21,224 nt of DNA, taken from assembly GCA_021300075.1 (NCBI GenBank), contig JAJTIB010000008.1:1-21224 (forward strand). The letters run 5' to 3'. Both the position numbers and the translations under genes were made by a program. Shown one piece after another: positions 1 through 7,733 of the stretch. The DNA comes from Rickettsiales bacterium (GTDB taxonomy: Bacteria; Pseudomonadota; Alphaproteobacteria; Rickettsiales; UBA3002). Each line of letters starts with the position of its first letter. Positions within the stretch are counted from its first letter, which is position 1. The notes under the pieces are model-generated. The model saw nothing but the letters and a program-made list of their open reading frames with translations, did not search any database and had not been told where the DNA came from.

Positions 1-126
1 CCTGTCGATGCTGAAATGCGACATTCACCAACAATTAAGACTATCTGCGCTGTAAAATCTCTCGCCGGCTAGAACACTTGAAATTTGGTCTTTACAATTC
101 AAGCTCCATTTCACGGAGCCTGCCCT

Positions 127-1599
127 ATGACCGCATCTGTTGTGTCACTGAATCAAAAGCCGCAAGCTAAACCCGTGACCGTAGCCTATGGGGATGGGAT
201 CGGGCCCGAGATCATGGAAGCGGTGCTCAAAATTCTGGCGGAAGCGCGCGTGCCGCTAGCTATTGAAACGATCGAAGTCGGTCAGAAGTTTTATGAAAAA
301 GGAGTGACAACCGGCATTCCGCCCGCAGCGTGGGATTCGATCCGCCGCACCAAGACACTGCTCAAAGCCCCCATCACCACGCCTCAGGGCGGGGGATATA
401 AATCTCTCAACGTCACCATGCGTAAATCGCTTGGGCTTTACGCCAATGTGCGCCCGTGCCTGTCCTACCACCCTTATATAAAGTCGATGCATGCGAATAT
501 GAACATGGTCATCATCCGCGAGAATGAGGAGGATTTATACGCCGGCATCGAATACCGCCAGACGCATGACGCCTTCCAGAGCGTCAAGATTATCACCCGC
601 TCCGGCTCCGAGCGCATCATGCGCTACGCGTTCGAATATGCGGTGAATAACGGGCGCAAAAAAGTCACCTGCATGAGTAAGGACAACATCATGAAGCTGA
701 CAGACGGCGCGTTTCATGACGCCTTTACGCGCGTGGCGGCCGAATATCCGCAGATCGAAGCGGATCATTATATCGTCGATATCGGCTCGGCGCGGATTGC
801 GAGCAAGCCCCATCTGTTTGACGTGATTGTGACCGAAAATCTCTTTGGCGATATTATTTCCGATATCGCGGCCGAGGTCTCCGGCTCGGTCGGGATTGCG
901 GGATCATCAAACATAGGGGCAAACTATGCCATGTTTGAAGCAATTCACGGTTCCGCCCCCGATATTGCGGGAAAAAACATCGCGAATCCTTCAGGGTTAC
1001 TTCAGGGGGCGATCATGATGCTGTCGCATCTGGGCCTCGCGGAACATGCGAATAAGGTTCAGAATGCCTGGCTGAAAACGATTGAGGACGGTATGCACAC
1101 CGCCGATATTTTCGGCGAAATGAGTAAGAAAAAACTGGGCACGAAGGAATTTGCCGAAGCGGTAATTGACAGAATGGGCGAGGAGCCTAGCCTTTTTCGT
1201 CCCGCCAAAATCAAGGCCGGAAAACATATAGAAATTCACGCCGTCATGGCCGAGCAAGCAGAGAAACGTGAGTTGATTGGCGCGGATTTATTTGTCGGTT
1301 GGCGCGGTAAAGACATCAATGAACTTGGCACTGCGCTCGAAAAACTCTCTACCGAGGCTTTGAAGCTGCAATTACTATCCTGCAAAGGCCTTAAAGTCTG
1401 GCCTAATATTGTCACCGAAATGGACTTTACCGACCGTTTTCGCGCGCGCTATCTGCCAGTGGACGGAAAAGTCGTAACCTTGAAAGACGTCGCCGCTTTG
1501 ATGACTCGCGCTGCCGATCAGGGTGTGGATTTCCTGAAAGTCGAAACGCTTTATAAGTTCGACGGCAAAGCCGGCTATAGTGCAAGTCAGGGTGAATAG
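127..1599 (+). CDS. icd: Isocitrate dehydrogenase, long C-terminally extended type
   Basis: TCA-cycle enzyme converting isocitrate to 2-oxoglutarate and CO2 in the cytoplasm; NADP is likely by family but was not tested. The 490-residue product has GDGIGPEI at 22-29, the substrate-binding serine segment SLNVTMRK at 93-100, RENEEDLYAGIE at 131-142, and the family signature from NLFGDIISD (about 238-246), where D242 and D246 are the expected metal ligands. Residues after about 345 form the extra C-terminal domain of the rickettsial and Thermus type, absent from the roughly 416-residue E. coli enzyme. The frame opens upstream at a TTG (85), but ATG 127 has GGAG about eight bases ahead and gives a normal N-terminus. 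Its stop lies one base from the stop of the convergent acyltransferase, so no separate terminator fits. An isopropylmalate dehydrogenase is less likely because of the length and the REN(E)EDLYAGIE segment. Confidence 0.93.
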   Translation: MTASVVSLNQKPQAKPVTVAYGDGIGPEIMEAVLKILAEARVPLAIETIEVGQKFYEKGVTTGIPPAAWDSIRRTKTLLKAPITTPQGGGYKSLNVTMRKSLGLYANVRPCLSYHPYIKSMHANMNMVIIRENEEDLYAGIEYRQTHDAFQSVKIITRSGSERIMRYAFEYAVNNGRKKVTCMSKDNIMKLTDGAFHDAFTRVAAEYPQIEADHYIVDIGSARIASKPHLFDVIVTENLFGDIISDIAAEVSGSVGIAGSSNIGANYAMFEAIHGSAPDIAGKNIANPSGLLQGAIMMLSHLGLAEHANKVQNAWLKTIEDGMHTADIFGEMSKKKLGTKEFAEAVIDRMGEEPSLFRPAKIKAGKHIEIHAVMAEQAEKRELIGADLFVGWRGKDINELGTALEKLSTEALKLQLLSCKGLKVWPNIVTEMDFTDRFRARYLPVDGKVVTLKDVAALMTRAADQGVDFLKVETLYKFDGKAGYSASQGE

Positions 1600-1600
1600 C

Positions 1601-2227
1601 TTACGTTATCACTTTTCCATCCGCCACGTCTTTACGCACGGTAACGCCCGCGCCAATGACACAGTTTCTGCCAATCGTAATCCCTTGAATAATAACAGCG
1701 CCCGCACCCACGTGGGTCATGTCGCCCACGCTTGCGCCGCCGCATAAAATCGCACCCGGTGCAATATGAGTATGCGCGCCAATCGTCACATCGTGATCAA
1801 TCGTCGCATTGGTGTTAATGATGCTCTGCGCGCCAATCTGAACACCCGGCTGAAGCGTCGCGCCCGCCATAATCTGGACGCCCTGTGCCATCAATACACC
1901 CGGCATGATATTCGCGTTGGGGGCAATGAGATTGGCAAAAACAAACCCCTCCGCCTCATAGCGTGCTGTGACATCCGCCCGCATTTTAAGACCGCTGCCA
2001 GCTCTTGAAGCGCGGTTGCCGACACCATTGAGAATTTGCACCTCCGCCGGATCAAGGGGAAATTTTCCGTCCGTACCGATAATCGGCGCATCCATAATTT
2101 CGTTGCCAACACGGTTAACATCCAGCGTCAGGAGGCCGCGCACCTCCTCTCCCAGCAGGCGCAATACACCTAGGATAACCCGCGCATGGCCGCCACTGCC
2201 AATAACAATATATGGTAAATCTGTCAT
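1601..2227 (-). CDS. NeuD/PglD-type sugar O/N-acyltransferase
   Basis: A 208-residue acetyl-CoA-dependent acyltransferase, probably acting on a UDP-amino sugar. The N-terminus has a Rossmann-like nucleotide-binding loop, VIGSGGHARVI (about 8-18). Residues from about 100 onward are hexapeptide repeats of a left-handed beta helix. The motif TNATIDHDVTIG places the catalytic base at H145, as in the PglD/NeuD family. The product is full length for the family. It is divergent from the phosphoglycosyl transferase and aminotransferase genes (63-bp gap), so a two-way promoter is expected between them. The three neighbours match PglC, PglD and PglE of the bacillosamine pathway, which supports acetylation of a UDP-4-amino-4,6-dideoxy sugar. 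The exact substrate is an inference. Confidence 0.85.
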   Translation of the reverse strand: MTDLPYIVIGSGGHARVILGVLRLLGEEVRGLLTLDVNRVGNEIMDAPIIGTDGKFPLDPAEVQILNGVGNRASRAGSGLKMRADVTARYEAEGFVFANLIAPNANIMPGVLMAQGVQIMAGATLQPGVQIGAQSIINTNATIDHDVTIGAHTHIAPGAILCGGASVGDMTHVGAGAVIIQGITIGRNCVIGAGVTVRKDVADGKVIT

Positions 2228-2290
2228 GGTTAGAGCATAGACCAGGCGCGACTGATTGACAAATTCAGGAATGCACCTTACGCCAAATCC

Positions 2291-2905
2291 ATGCAGACAA
2301 CCATCAAACGTGGCTTTGATATCGCGCTGGCACTGCTGCTTTGTCTGTTATCCTTACCACTGCTGCTAGTGCTTTATGCGTTGGTTCACCGGAATATCGG
2401 CACGCCAGTATTTTTTACCCAGACCCGTATCGGCATGGACGAGCGCCCCTTTCGCCTTATCAAATTTCGTAGCATGACGGATGATCGGGATGAATCCGGA
2501 GCATTACTACCCGACGAAATGCGGCTTACCTCACTTGGAAAATTTCTCCGCAGTACCAGCCTCGACGAATTACCGGAACTATGGAATATTCTCGTGGGCG
2601 AGATGAGTTTTGTTGGCCCAAGGCCGCTACTGCCGGACTATCTTCCCTACTATCGCCCCGAAGAGCGCATTCGCCACCGGATGCGCCCGGGCATCACAGG
2701 ACTTGCACAAGTTAATGGCCGCAACGCGACGACATGGGACCTGCGACTGCGCTACGATGCTGAGTATGTAGGAAATTATTCACTTGCGCTTGATGTGCGG
2801 ATTTTATGGCGCACCATCGCCGTTGTGCTAAAACGCGAAGGCATCAGCGCCGAAGGTCACGCGACCATGCGGCGGCTGGATGATGAAAGGCGTGGCACTC
2901 AATGA
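2291..2905 (+). CDS. PglC/WcaJ-type phosphoglycosyl transferase (initiating sugar transferase)
   Basis: A 204-residue monotopic phosphoglycosyl transferase of the short PglC type. It would move a sugar phosphate from a UDP-sugar to undecaprenyl phosphate on the inner face of the membrane, the first step in building a surface glycan or glycoprotein glycan. It opens with KRGFDI and a hydrophobic re-entrant segment (about 11-32), followed by KFRSMT (58-63), SLDELPELWN (90-99, with the catalytic Asp-Glu pair at D92/E93), GEMSFVGPRPLL (103-114) and PGITGLAQVNGRN (133-145). There is no N-terminal multi-helix domain as in WcaJ, so it is the minimal form. Its stop overlaps the next gene's start (ATGA), indicating translational coupling. 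No strong Shine-Dalgarno is visible before ATG 2291. Confidence 0.9.
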   Translation: MQTTIKRGFDIALALLLCLLSLPLLLVLYALVHRNIGTPVFFTQTRIGMDERPFRLIKFRSMTDDRDESGALLPDEMRLTSLGKFLRSTSLDELPELWNILVGEMSFVGPRPLLPDYLPYYRPEERIRHRMRPGITGLAQVNGRNATTWDLRLRYDAEYVGNYSLALDVRILWRTIAVVLKREGISAEGHATMRRLDDERRGTQ

Positions 2906-4029
2906 ATCACCCGCGCATTTATCTTTCTCCGCCCCATATGAGCGGCCGCGAAGAGACGTATGTGGCAGAGGCCTTTGCCAGTAATTTCATCGCCCCGCTC
3001 GGGCCGATGGTGGATCGGTTCGAGGCTGAATTTTCACGCCAGACCGGCTTTGCCCATTGCCTCGCCCTGTCAAGCGGCACGGCGGCGATTCATCTGGCAC
3101 TGCGCTGTCTTGGTGTTGCGGCAGGTGACCGCGTCTATGCCTCAAGCCTGACCTTCATCGGTAGCATCACACCCATTTTGTTTCAGAACGCCACACCGGT
3201 ATTTATTGATTCCGCGGCCGATAGCTGGAATATGGATGTGGCACTGGTGGCAGAAAAACTCGCAGAGGATAAAAAGAAAAATCAGTTACCCAAGGCCATT
3301 CTCCCCACGGATTTATATGGCCAGAGCTGCGACCTTGATGCCCTGCGTGCGCTTGCCGATGACTTTGGCATAGCGCTCGTGATAGATGCCGCAGAGTCTG
3401 TCGGCGCCAGCTACAAAGGTCGCTTCGCCGGACGCGGAGCACATGCCGCCTGTTATTCCTTCAACGGCAATAAAATCATCACAACAAGCGGCGGCGGCAT
3501 GCTGGCGAGTGATGACAAGGCGCTGATTGATGAAGCGCGCAAACTCTCGCAACAGGCGCGCGAACCGGCGGCGCATTACGAGCATGTCACTTACGGGTAT
3601 AATTACCGCCTGAGCAATATCTCGGCAGCGATTGGTGTGGGTCAGTTGGAAGTGCTGGCGGAGCGTGTGACCAGCCGCCGCGCGATTTATGACTATTACC
3701 GCACCCATCTGAGCGCCCTGCCCGGCCTCCGCTTTGTGCCGGAAATGGCTTACGGCCAGTCGAACCGCTGGCTTTCCGTCATGCTGGTGGATGCTAATAA
3801 ATTCGGCACCGACCGTGAAACCATTCGCCTTGCGCTTGAGAAAGAAAATATTGAGTCGCGTCCGGTCTGGAAACCGATGCATCTGCAGCCCGTATTCAAG
3901 GGCGCAGAAATAGTTGCTGGTGGGATGAGTGAAGCCCTGTTTCGTGACGGGCTGTGCCTGCCTTCCGGCAGCGCGATGACCAAGACTGATTTAGACCGCG
4001 TCGTCGCCGCGATCCGCGCAATTTCCTAG
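2902..4029 (+). CDS. DegT/DnrJ/EryC1/StrS-family sugar aminotransferase (PglE-like)
   Basis: A 375-residue PLP enzyme that probably aminates the C4 keto group of a UDP-4-keto-6-deoxy sugar. Seen in the sequence: the cofactor-binding SSGTAA (58-62 region), LTFIGSITPI, D162 in IDAAES (PLP pyridine contact), and K191 in SFNGNKIITTSGGG, the expected Schiff-base lysine. Length is normal for the family. It overlaps the upstream phosphoglycosyl transferase by four bases, and its TAG shares CTAG with the stop of convergent rnc. With the PglC- and PglD-like neighbours this gives the last steps of a di-N-acetylbacillosamine-like route. The dehydratase (PglF-type) that would supply the 4-keto substrate is not in the window. 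Confidence 0.88.
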   Translation: MNHPRIYLSPPHMSGREETYVAEAFASNFIAPLGPMVDRFEAEFSRQTGFAHCLALSSGTAAIHLALRCLGVAAGDRVYASSLTFIGSITPILFQNATPVFIDSAADSWNMDVALVAEKLAEDKKKNQLPKAILPTDLYGQSCDLDALRALADDFGIALVIDAAESVGASYKGRFAGRGAHAACYSFNGNKIITTSGGGMLASDDKALIDEARKLSQQAREPAAHYEHVTYGYNYRLSNISAAIGVGQLEVLAERVTSRRAIYDYYRTHLSALPGLRFVPEMAYGQSNRWLSVMLVDANKFGTDRETIRLALEKENIESRPVWKPMHLQPVFKGAEIVAGGMSEALFRDGLCLPSGSAMTKTDLDRVVAAIRAIS

Positions 4030-4727
4030 CGCGCTAATTGCTGCAGCAACTTCTCGGCCGCCTCGCGTTCGGCCTGTTTTTTATTACCTGCCGTGGCCTG
4101 AACCACTGCTAACCCCTCGACCCGAAGTTCAATCGTGAACTGAGGTGCATGGGCTGAGCCAGCTTCGCGCACTACCAGATATTCCGGTAGTTTCAGCCCC
4201 CGCGCCTGCGCCCATTCCTGCAGTGACGTTTTCGGATCTTTTGGTGGGGCGGCATGTTGCTGCAGGCGCGCTGCCCAGTGACGAGAAATAAATTCCCGCG
4301 CGGCGTCCAGTCCTTGATCCAGAAAAATCGCGCCGATGATAGCTTCACAGGCATCTTCTAGGTTGGAGGCATTATCACGCCCGCCATGCTCGGCCTCGCT
4401 CGCCGCCATGGTGATGGCTTCACCCAGTTGCAATTCACGCGCAATTTCGCTCAATACCTGGCCATTGACAAGCGCCACAAGGCGTTTACTTAAATCGCCC
4501 TCGTTTTCCTTTGGAAATACACGATACAACATCTCGGCAATCACCAGTCCCAGCACTGAATCTCCCAGAAATTCGAGTCGCTGGTTATGAAATGCCGAAC
4601 CATCCGGCAAAGATTTTCCGGTTGAGCGATGTGTGAGCGCCTGACGCAGTAACAGTTTATCCTTGAAGGTAAGGCCAAGCCGGACTTCAAGTGCAAGCAA
4701 TGCCGTGCTGCCTTCTGGGAAGGTCAT
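4026..4727 (-). CDS. rnc: Ribonuclease III
   Basis: A 233-residue double-strand-specific endoribonuclease for rRNA and mRNA processing. The signature RLEFLGDSVL begins at residue 50, placing catalytic E52 and D56. The second acidic cluster NLEDACEAIIGA supplies D125 and E128. The C-terminal dsRNA-binding domain runs from about 163 (DPKTSLQEWAQ) to 232. Length is normal for Proteobacteria. It overlaps lepB upstream by ATGA, the conserved alphaproteobacterial order lepB-rnc. The era gene that usually follows is absent: the next gene is the convergent aminotransferase, which shares the CTAG at the stop. Confidence 0.95.
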   Translation of the reverse strand: MTFPEGSTALLALEVRLGLTFKDKLLLRQALTHRSTGKSLPDGSAFHNQRLEFLGDSVLGLVIAEMLYRVFPKENEGDLSKRLVALVNGQVLSEIARELQLGEAITMAASEAEHGGRDNASNLEDACEAIIGAIFLDQGLDAAREFISRHWAARLQQHAAPPKDPKTSLQEWAQARGLKLPEYLVVREAGSAHAPQFTIELRVEGLAVVQATAGNKKQAEREAAEKLLQQLAR

Positions 4728-5500
4728 GACCGCAGCGAGCGGAACCAGCGCGCATTATCGAAAGCGGATGGCCAGCGCCAGAATTCCCAAATAGCCACAC
4801 CCTGTTTGAAGGAGAAGAAAATCATCTCCGCGCGACCGACGAGATTTTCTACCGGTACAAAACCTAGATCGTTACTAAAGCGGCTATCAACCGAATTATC
4901 GCGATTATCGCCCATGAAAAAGTAATAACCTTCGGGCACGGTATAGATATCGGTATTATCGGAATCAAATCCATTGCCATCAATATTGCCATAGGGGCGC
5001 TCGTCAATCACGTCGTGCACACGGCCACCGGGAAGCGTTTCCTGATAGCGACGCACTGCTGGTCCCAGCCCACCATCAGCCCGATCTTCGCGGTAGTCCG
5101 GCACTTTACGCAGCGATACGGGAATGCCATTCACATAAAGCACGCCCTCGATCACTTGAATTTTATCGCCCGGCAGACCAATCAGGCGCTTGATGTAATC
5201 CACGGATGTATTTTGCGGCGTACGAAACACGATAATGTCTCCGCGCACGGGTTCGGAAGCGAAAATACGTCCCTCAAAATAAGGGATATGCGCGCCAAAC
5301 GGAAAGGAATAACGGCTGTAACCGTAGGAAAATTTAGAAACAAAAATATAATCTCCGATTTTTAGCGTCGGCAGCATTGAGCCGGAGGGAATGTGAAACG
5401 GCTCAAACGCCACGGAGCGGAACAGCAGCGCCAACAATACCGCATAGCCAAAGGAGCGTATCGCCTCCCAGTTCGATGGTTTTTTTCTGGTGTTTTTCAT
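4724..5500 (-). CDS. lepB: Signal peptidase I
   Basis: A 258-residue membrane-anchored serine protease that removes signal peptides from secreted proteins on the periplasmic side. One N-terminal membrane segment (about 15-30) precedes the catalytic PSGSMLPTL with nucleophile S41. The general base is K104 in VDYIKRLIGLPGD. The late box MGDNRDNSVDSR is intact. It has a single anchor, as in alphaproteobacterial LepB, against two in E. coli. It is coupled to rnc by a four-base overlap. A 42-bp gap separates it from rimO upstream, so the three could share one transcript. Confidence 0.95.
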   Translation of the reverse strand: MKNTRKKPSNWEAIRSFGYAVLLALLFRSVAFEPFHIPSGSMLPTLKIGDYIFVSKFSYGYSRYSFPFGAHIPYFEGRIFASEPVRGDIIVFRTPQNTSVDYIKRLIGLPGDKIQVIEGVLYVNGIPVSLRKVPDYREDRADGGLGPAVRRYQETLPGGRVHDVIDERPYGNIDGNGFDSDNTDIYTVPEGYYFFMGDNRDNSVDSRFSNDLGFVPVENLVGRAEMIFFSFKQGVAIWEFWRWPSAFDNARWFRSLRS

Positions 5501-5542
5501 TCGCGTGATTCCCTGCTGACGCTCGCACTAATAAATACCGTG

Positions 5543-6898
5543 TCAGTGCGTTTCTTTTACTACCCCGTATAAATCATATTCGCTGGCATCCGTCACTTCA
5601 ACGGTGAGAAAATCCCCAACCCGCGCGCCTTTCACTTTGGGCGCAAATACATTGCCGTCAATTTCCGGCGCATCCGCCCCTGAGCGGCAAACCAGCTGGC
5701 CGTCCTCGATGCCATCGACAATGACCTGATAGGTCTTACCTATTTTCTTTTGCAGCTTCGCCGCCGAAATGATTTGCGCTTTTTCCATGAAGCGCGCATA
5801 ACGCTCGGCCTTTACGGCTTCGGGCACATGGCCAGAAAGCGCGTTGGCGGCGGCGCCCTTCACGTCCTCGTATTTGAAACAGCCTACCCGGTCGAGCTGC
5901 ACTTCGTCGAGCCAGTTGAGCAGGAACTCAAAATCCGCCTCCGTTTCGCCGGGGAAGCCGACAATGAAGGTAGAGCGCAAGGTGAGCTCCGGGCACTCGG
6001 CGCGCCATTGTGCAATACGCGTGGCCGTTTTTTCATGATTGGCCGGGCGGCGCATGGCTTTCAGCACGGTTGGCGACGCATGCTGAAACGGAATATCGAG
6101 ATAGGGTAGAATTTTCCCCGCCGCCATCAGCTCCATCAGCCCGTCCACACTCGGGTAGGGGTACACATAATGCAGCCGCACCCACACGCCAAGCTCACCC
6201 AGCGCGGCAGCAAGGTCATAAAGCTGCGTTTTCACCTCGCGCCCGCGCCAGAGGCTTTCCGCATATTTCACATCCACCCCGTAGGCACTGGTATCCTGTG
6301 AAATCACCAGCAGTTCTTTCACCCCGGCCGCGACCAGCTTTTCCGCTTCCTCCAGCACTTCGCTGGCCGGGCGGCTGACCAGATCCCCCCGCATCGAGGG
6401 AATAATGCAGAAGGAGCAGCGGTTATTGCAGCCCTCGGAAATTTTGAGATACGCGAAGTGGCGCGGCGTGAGGCGAATGCCTTCAGGCGGCACAAGGCTT
6501 TCGTATGGCGCATGCGCCGGCGGCAGGGCGCGGTGCACCGCTTCCATCACCGCTTCATAATGCTGGGGGCCGGTAATCGCCAGCACATGGGGGAATTTCT
6601 CGCGGATGACTTCCGGCTCCGCGCCAAGACAGCCCGTCACCACCACTTTACCGTTTTCGCTTAAAGCCTCGCCAATGGCCGCCAGCGACTCCTCACGCGC
6701 GGAATCGAGAAACCCGCAGGTATTAACTATCACCAGGTTGGCGCCCGCATAATCAGGGGCGATTTCATAGCCCTCGGCCCTCAGGCGCGTCAGAATCCGC
6801 TCGGAATCAACGAGCGCCTTCGCACAGCCCAGCGACACAAACCCCACCCGGCGGGTGGGTGCGGTCGTTTGTTTCTGCTGGGTAGCTGCGCGTGCCAT
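5543..6898 (-). CDS. rimO: Ribosomal protein S12 methylthiotransferase
   Basis: A 451-residue radical-SAM enzyme that adds a methylthio group to the beta carbon of an aspartate of ribosomal protein S12. Cysteines of the N-terminal auxiliary 4Fe-4S cluster are C25 (SLGCAK), C61 and C90. The radical-SAM cluster is C157, C161 and C164 in EGCNNRCSFCIIP. The C-terminal part (about 380-450) fits a TRAM domain. SLGCAK with ALVDSE is typical of RimO rather than MiaB. The frame stays open to 6955, but ATG 6898 has GGAG seven bases ahead (in ...TCGGAGCAAGCC) and is the better start. Confidence 0.93.
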   Translation of the reverse strand: MARAATQQKQTTAPTRRVGFVSLGCAKALVDSERILTRLRAEGYEIAPDYAGANLVIVNTCGFLDSAREESLAAIGEALSENGKVVVTGCLGAEPEVIREKFPHVLAITGPQHYEAVMEAVHRALPPAHAPYESLVPPEGIRLTPRHFAYLKISEGCNNRCSFCIIPSMRGDLVSRPASEVLEEAEKLVAAGVKELLVISQDTSAYGVDVKYAESLWRGREVKTQLYDLAAALGELGVWVRLHYVYPYPSVDGLMELMAAGKILPYLDIPFQHASPTVLKAMRRPANHEKTATRIAQWRAECPELTLRSTFIVGFPGETEADFEFLLNWLDEVQLDRVGCFKYEDVKGAAANALSGHVPEAVKAERYARFMEKAQIISAAKLQKKIGKTYQVIVDGIEDGQLVCRSGADAPEIDGNVFAPKVKGARVGDFLTVEVTDASEYDLYGVVKETH

Positions 6899-6954
6899 GG
6901 CTTGCTCCGATTCGCGGGCTGATAGAGCATAAGCGCCCGCCTCAGGCAAGCGCA

Positions 6955-6983
6955 TTGACAGGCCGGGCGCTTTCGCCTATTCG
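6955..6983 (+). promoter_or_regulatory. Possible promoter for tRNA-Ser
   Basis: TTGACA at 6955-6960 is a consensus -35 hexamer. Seventeen bases further on lies TATTCG (6978-6983), a weak -10. The sites lie just upstream of the rimO start on the other strand. The next gene on this strand is tRNA-Ser, about 100 bases on, so a leader of that length would be processed off. The -35 is strong and the -10 poor, so this is tentative. Confidence 0.35.
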
Positions 6984-7059
6984 CAGTATCCCTTGTGTGC
7001 AGATGACGGGGAATCACGAGCCCGCCTACGTCCCTTAGGACTACGGCGCGGCGCAAGGG

Positions 7060-7084
7060 TTCCTAATGCCTGCGGCATAAGGAA
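7060..7084 (+). repeat. Inverted repeat just upstream of tRNA-Ser
   Basis: TTCCTAATGCC (7060-7070) and GGCATAAGGAA (7074-7084) pair over 11 bases with one mismatch and a three-base loop. It ends nine bases before the tRNA. It may be a leader hairpin used in 5' processing or a small dispersed repeat; the sequence does not decide. Confidence 0.5.
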
Positions 7085-7092
7085 CGCCTAGC

Positions 7093-7184
7093 GGAGGGGT
7101 GGCCGAGTGGCTGAAGGCGGCAGATTGCTAATCTGTTGTACGGTTAATTCCGTACCGTGAGTTCGAATCTCATCTCCTCCGCCA
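7093..7184 (+). tRNA. tRNA-Ser (anticodon GCT)
   Basis: A complete class II tRNA with a long variable arm. The acceptor 5' strand GGAGGGG (7093-7099) pairs with CTCCTCC (7174-7180, one G-U). The anticodon loop TTGCTAA puts GCT at 7127-7129, reading AGC/AGU serine codons. The T-arm is GTGAG, loop TTCGAAT, CTCAT. The discriminator is G7181 and CCA is encoded at 7182-7184. Its 3' end is copied downstream at the ends of the A repeats (7338-7356 and 9924-9942), which makes it the anchor of the accessory region. Confidence 0.97.
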
Positions 7185-7356
7185 CTGAAAAAGGGGGCGT
7201 AAAGCCCCCTTTTTCAGTGGCGGTGTGCGTTTAGCGCAAGAACTCACGGTCGTGAGTTCGACAAAATTTCATTAGAAATTTTGGAAACCGAGCGTAGCGA
7301 GGGACCCAAAGGGCGCGAAGCCAGTAGGCGAAGCGTCAATCTCATCTCCTCCGCCA
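7179..7356 (+). repeat. tRNA-tail repeat A, copy 1
   Basis: A 178-bp unit. In order: CCGCCA; the 18-bp hairpin; the palindrome GAACTCACGGTCGTGAGTTC (7240-7259); then the tRNA-Ser T-arm start GTGAGTTCGA (to 7261). Next come 76 bases of palindromic insert (7262-7337, including AAAATTTC/GAAATTTT around ATTA). It ends in AATCTCATCTCCTCCGCCA (7338-7356), the exact 3' tail of the tRNA-Ser just upstream. The insert therefore interrupts the T-loop between TTCGA and A(A)T. A second copy at 9764-9942 differs at scattered positions. Open frames across it are chance readings of the repeat. Confidence 0.9.
7181..7221 (+). terminator. Perfect 18-bp hairpin overlapping the tRNA-Ser CCA end
   Basis: GCCACTGAAAAAGGGGGC (7181-7198), loop GTAAA, and its exact reverse complement (7204-7221). 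The GC-rich inner stem followed by TTTTT is a usable intrinsic terminator, and in reverse the stem is again followed by TTTTT. The outer stem includes the discriminator base and CCA of tRNA-Ser, so the 3' end of the primary transcript would be folded into the hairpin before processing. The same structure, slightly diverged, recurs in the second A repeat at 9764-9810. Confidence 0.8.
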
Positions 7357-7488
7357 TTTTTATTCTCTGGGGGATAAGGCGCAACAGCGCCCCCCCAGGA
7401 ATAAAAATATGGTACTGAGGTGAGAACGAAGTTCGACTGCGAGGCCAACAGGCCGAGTAGAGGCGAAGCCAATCCTCTCCACTCCGCC
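7351..7488 (+). repeat. tRNA-tail repeat B, copy 1
   Basis: It starts at the CCGCCA that ends repeat A. A long hairpin follows: ATTTTTATTC and GGGGG on the left, CCCCC and GGAATAAAAAT on the right, about 7356-7409. GTTCGA is at 7431-7436. A 34-base insert (7437-7470, with GAGGCCAACAGGCCGAG) precedes the tail AATCCTCTCCACTCCGCC (7471-7488). This tail fits the 3' end of a different tRNA-Ser (acceptor GGAGTGG expected), not the one upstream. Other copies are at 11002-11140 and 13113-13254. The end of the insert, GAGTAGAGGCGAAGC, resembles the end of the A insert, so A and B look like one family. Confidence 0.85.
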
Positions 7489-7513
7489 CGCCAGCCTTCA
7501 AATGCCAAAAGAA

Positions 7514-7545
7514 GCCTTCTCCAGTACGCAGTACTTGGAAGAGGC
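7514..7545 (+). terminator. Hairpin in the gap before the restriction gene
   Basis: GCCTTCTCCAGTAC (7514-7527), loop GCA, GTACTTGGAAGAGGC (7531-7545), with a bulge. A run of T follows after a short gap (ATTTTC). It may end transcripts from the repeat side, or be a remnant of a recombination site. The rest of the 7489-7833 gap is AT-rich. It holds the dyad at 7675-7733 and a near-perfect 16-base direct repeat, ATTATTCTTGATTATT (7600-7615) and ATTATTCTAGATTATT (7780-7795). Confidence 0.4.
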
Positions 7546-7674
7546 CTGAAATTTTCTAGCTGTTGTGAAGGCTAATCAGCGGGTTAATCATTTCTTGTAA
7601 TTATTCTTGATTATTAGTAGCTTACGATGAAATTCCGGTGATTTCAGGCGTGGCTTAATTCTCTTGCACAGGTA

Positions 7675-7733
7675 TTTCTCTGCCGAGGCTGTGCACTCGT
7701 GAGAAAATAAGTGCACAGCTATCTCCAGAGAAA
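7675..7733 (+). promoter_or_regulatory. Nested dyad with two GTGCAC sites upstream of the restriction gene
   Basis: Inner arms GCTGTGCACT (7688-7697) and AGTGCACAGC (7710-7719) are perfect over 10 bp with a 12-base spacer. Outer arms TTTCTCTG (7675-7682) and CAGAGAAA (7726-7733) add 8 bp. Each inner arm contains GTGCAC, the ApaLI site, and the downstream gene encodes an ApaLI-like enzyme. This suggests an operator whose methylation state controls the R-M genes. It could also be a transcribed stem-loop. Confidence 0.6.

Noticed and set aside
77..103. CTTGAA/TTCAAG inverted repeat upstream of icd as an operator
   Set aside because: Only six-base arms with a 15-base spacer; too weak to call.
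85..126. Upstream TTG start for isocitrate dehydrogenase
   Set aside because: Adds 14 residues unlike the family N-terminus, while ATG 127 has a good ribosome site.
7244..7508. Minus-strand open frames across repeats A1 and B1
   Set aside because: They translate the palindromic repeats, recur at the other copies, and have no ribosome site; treated as chance frames.
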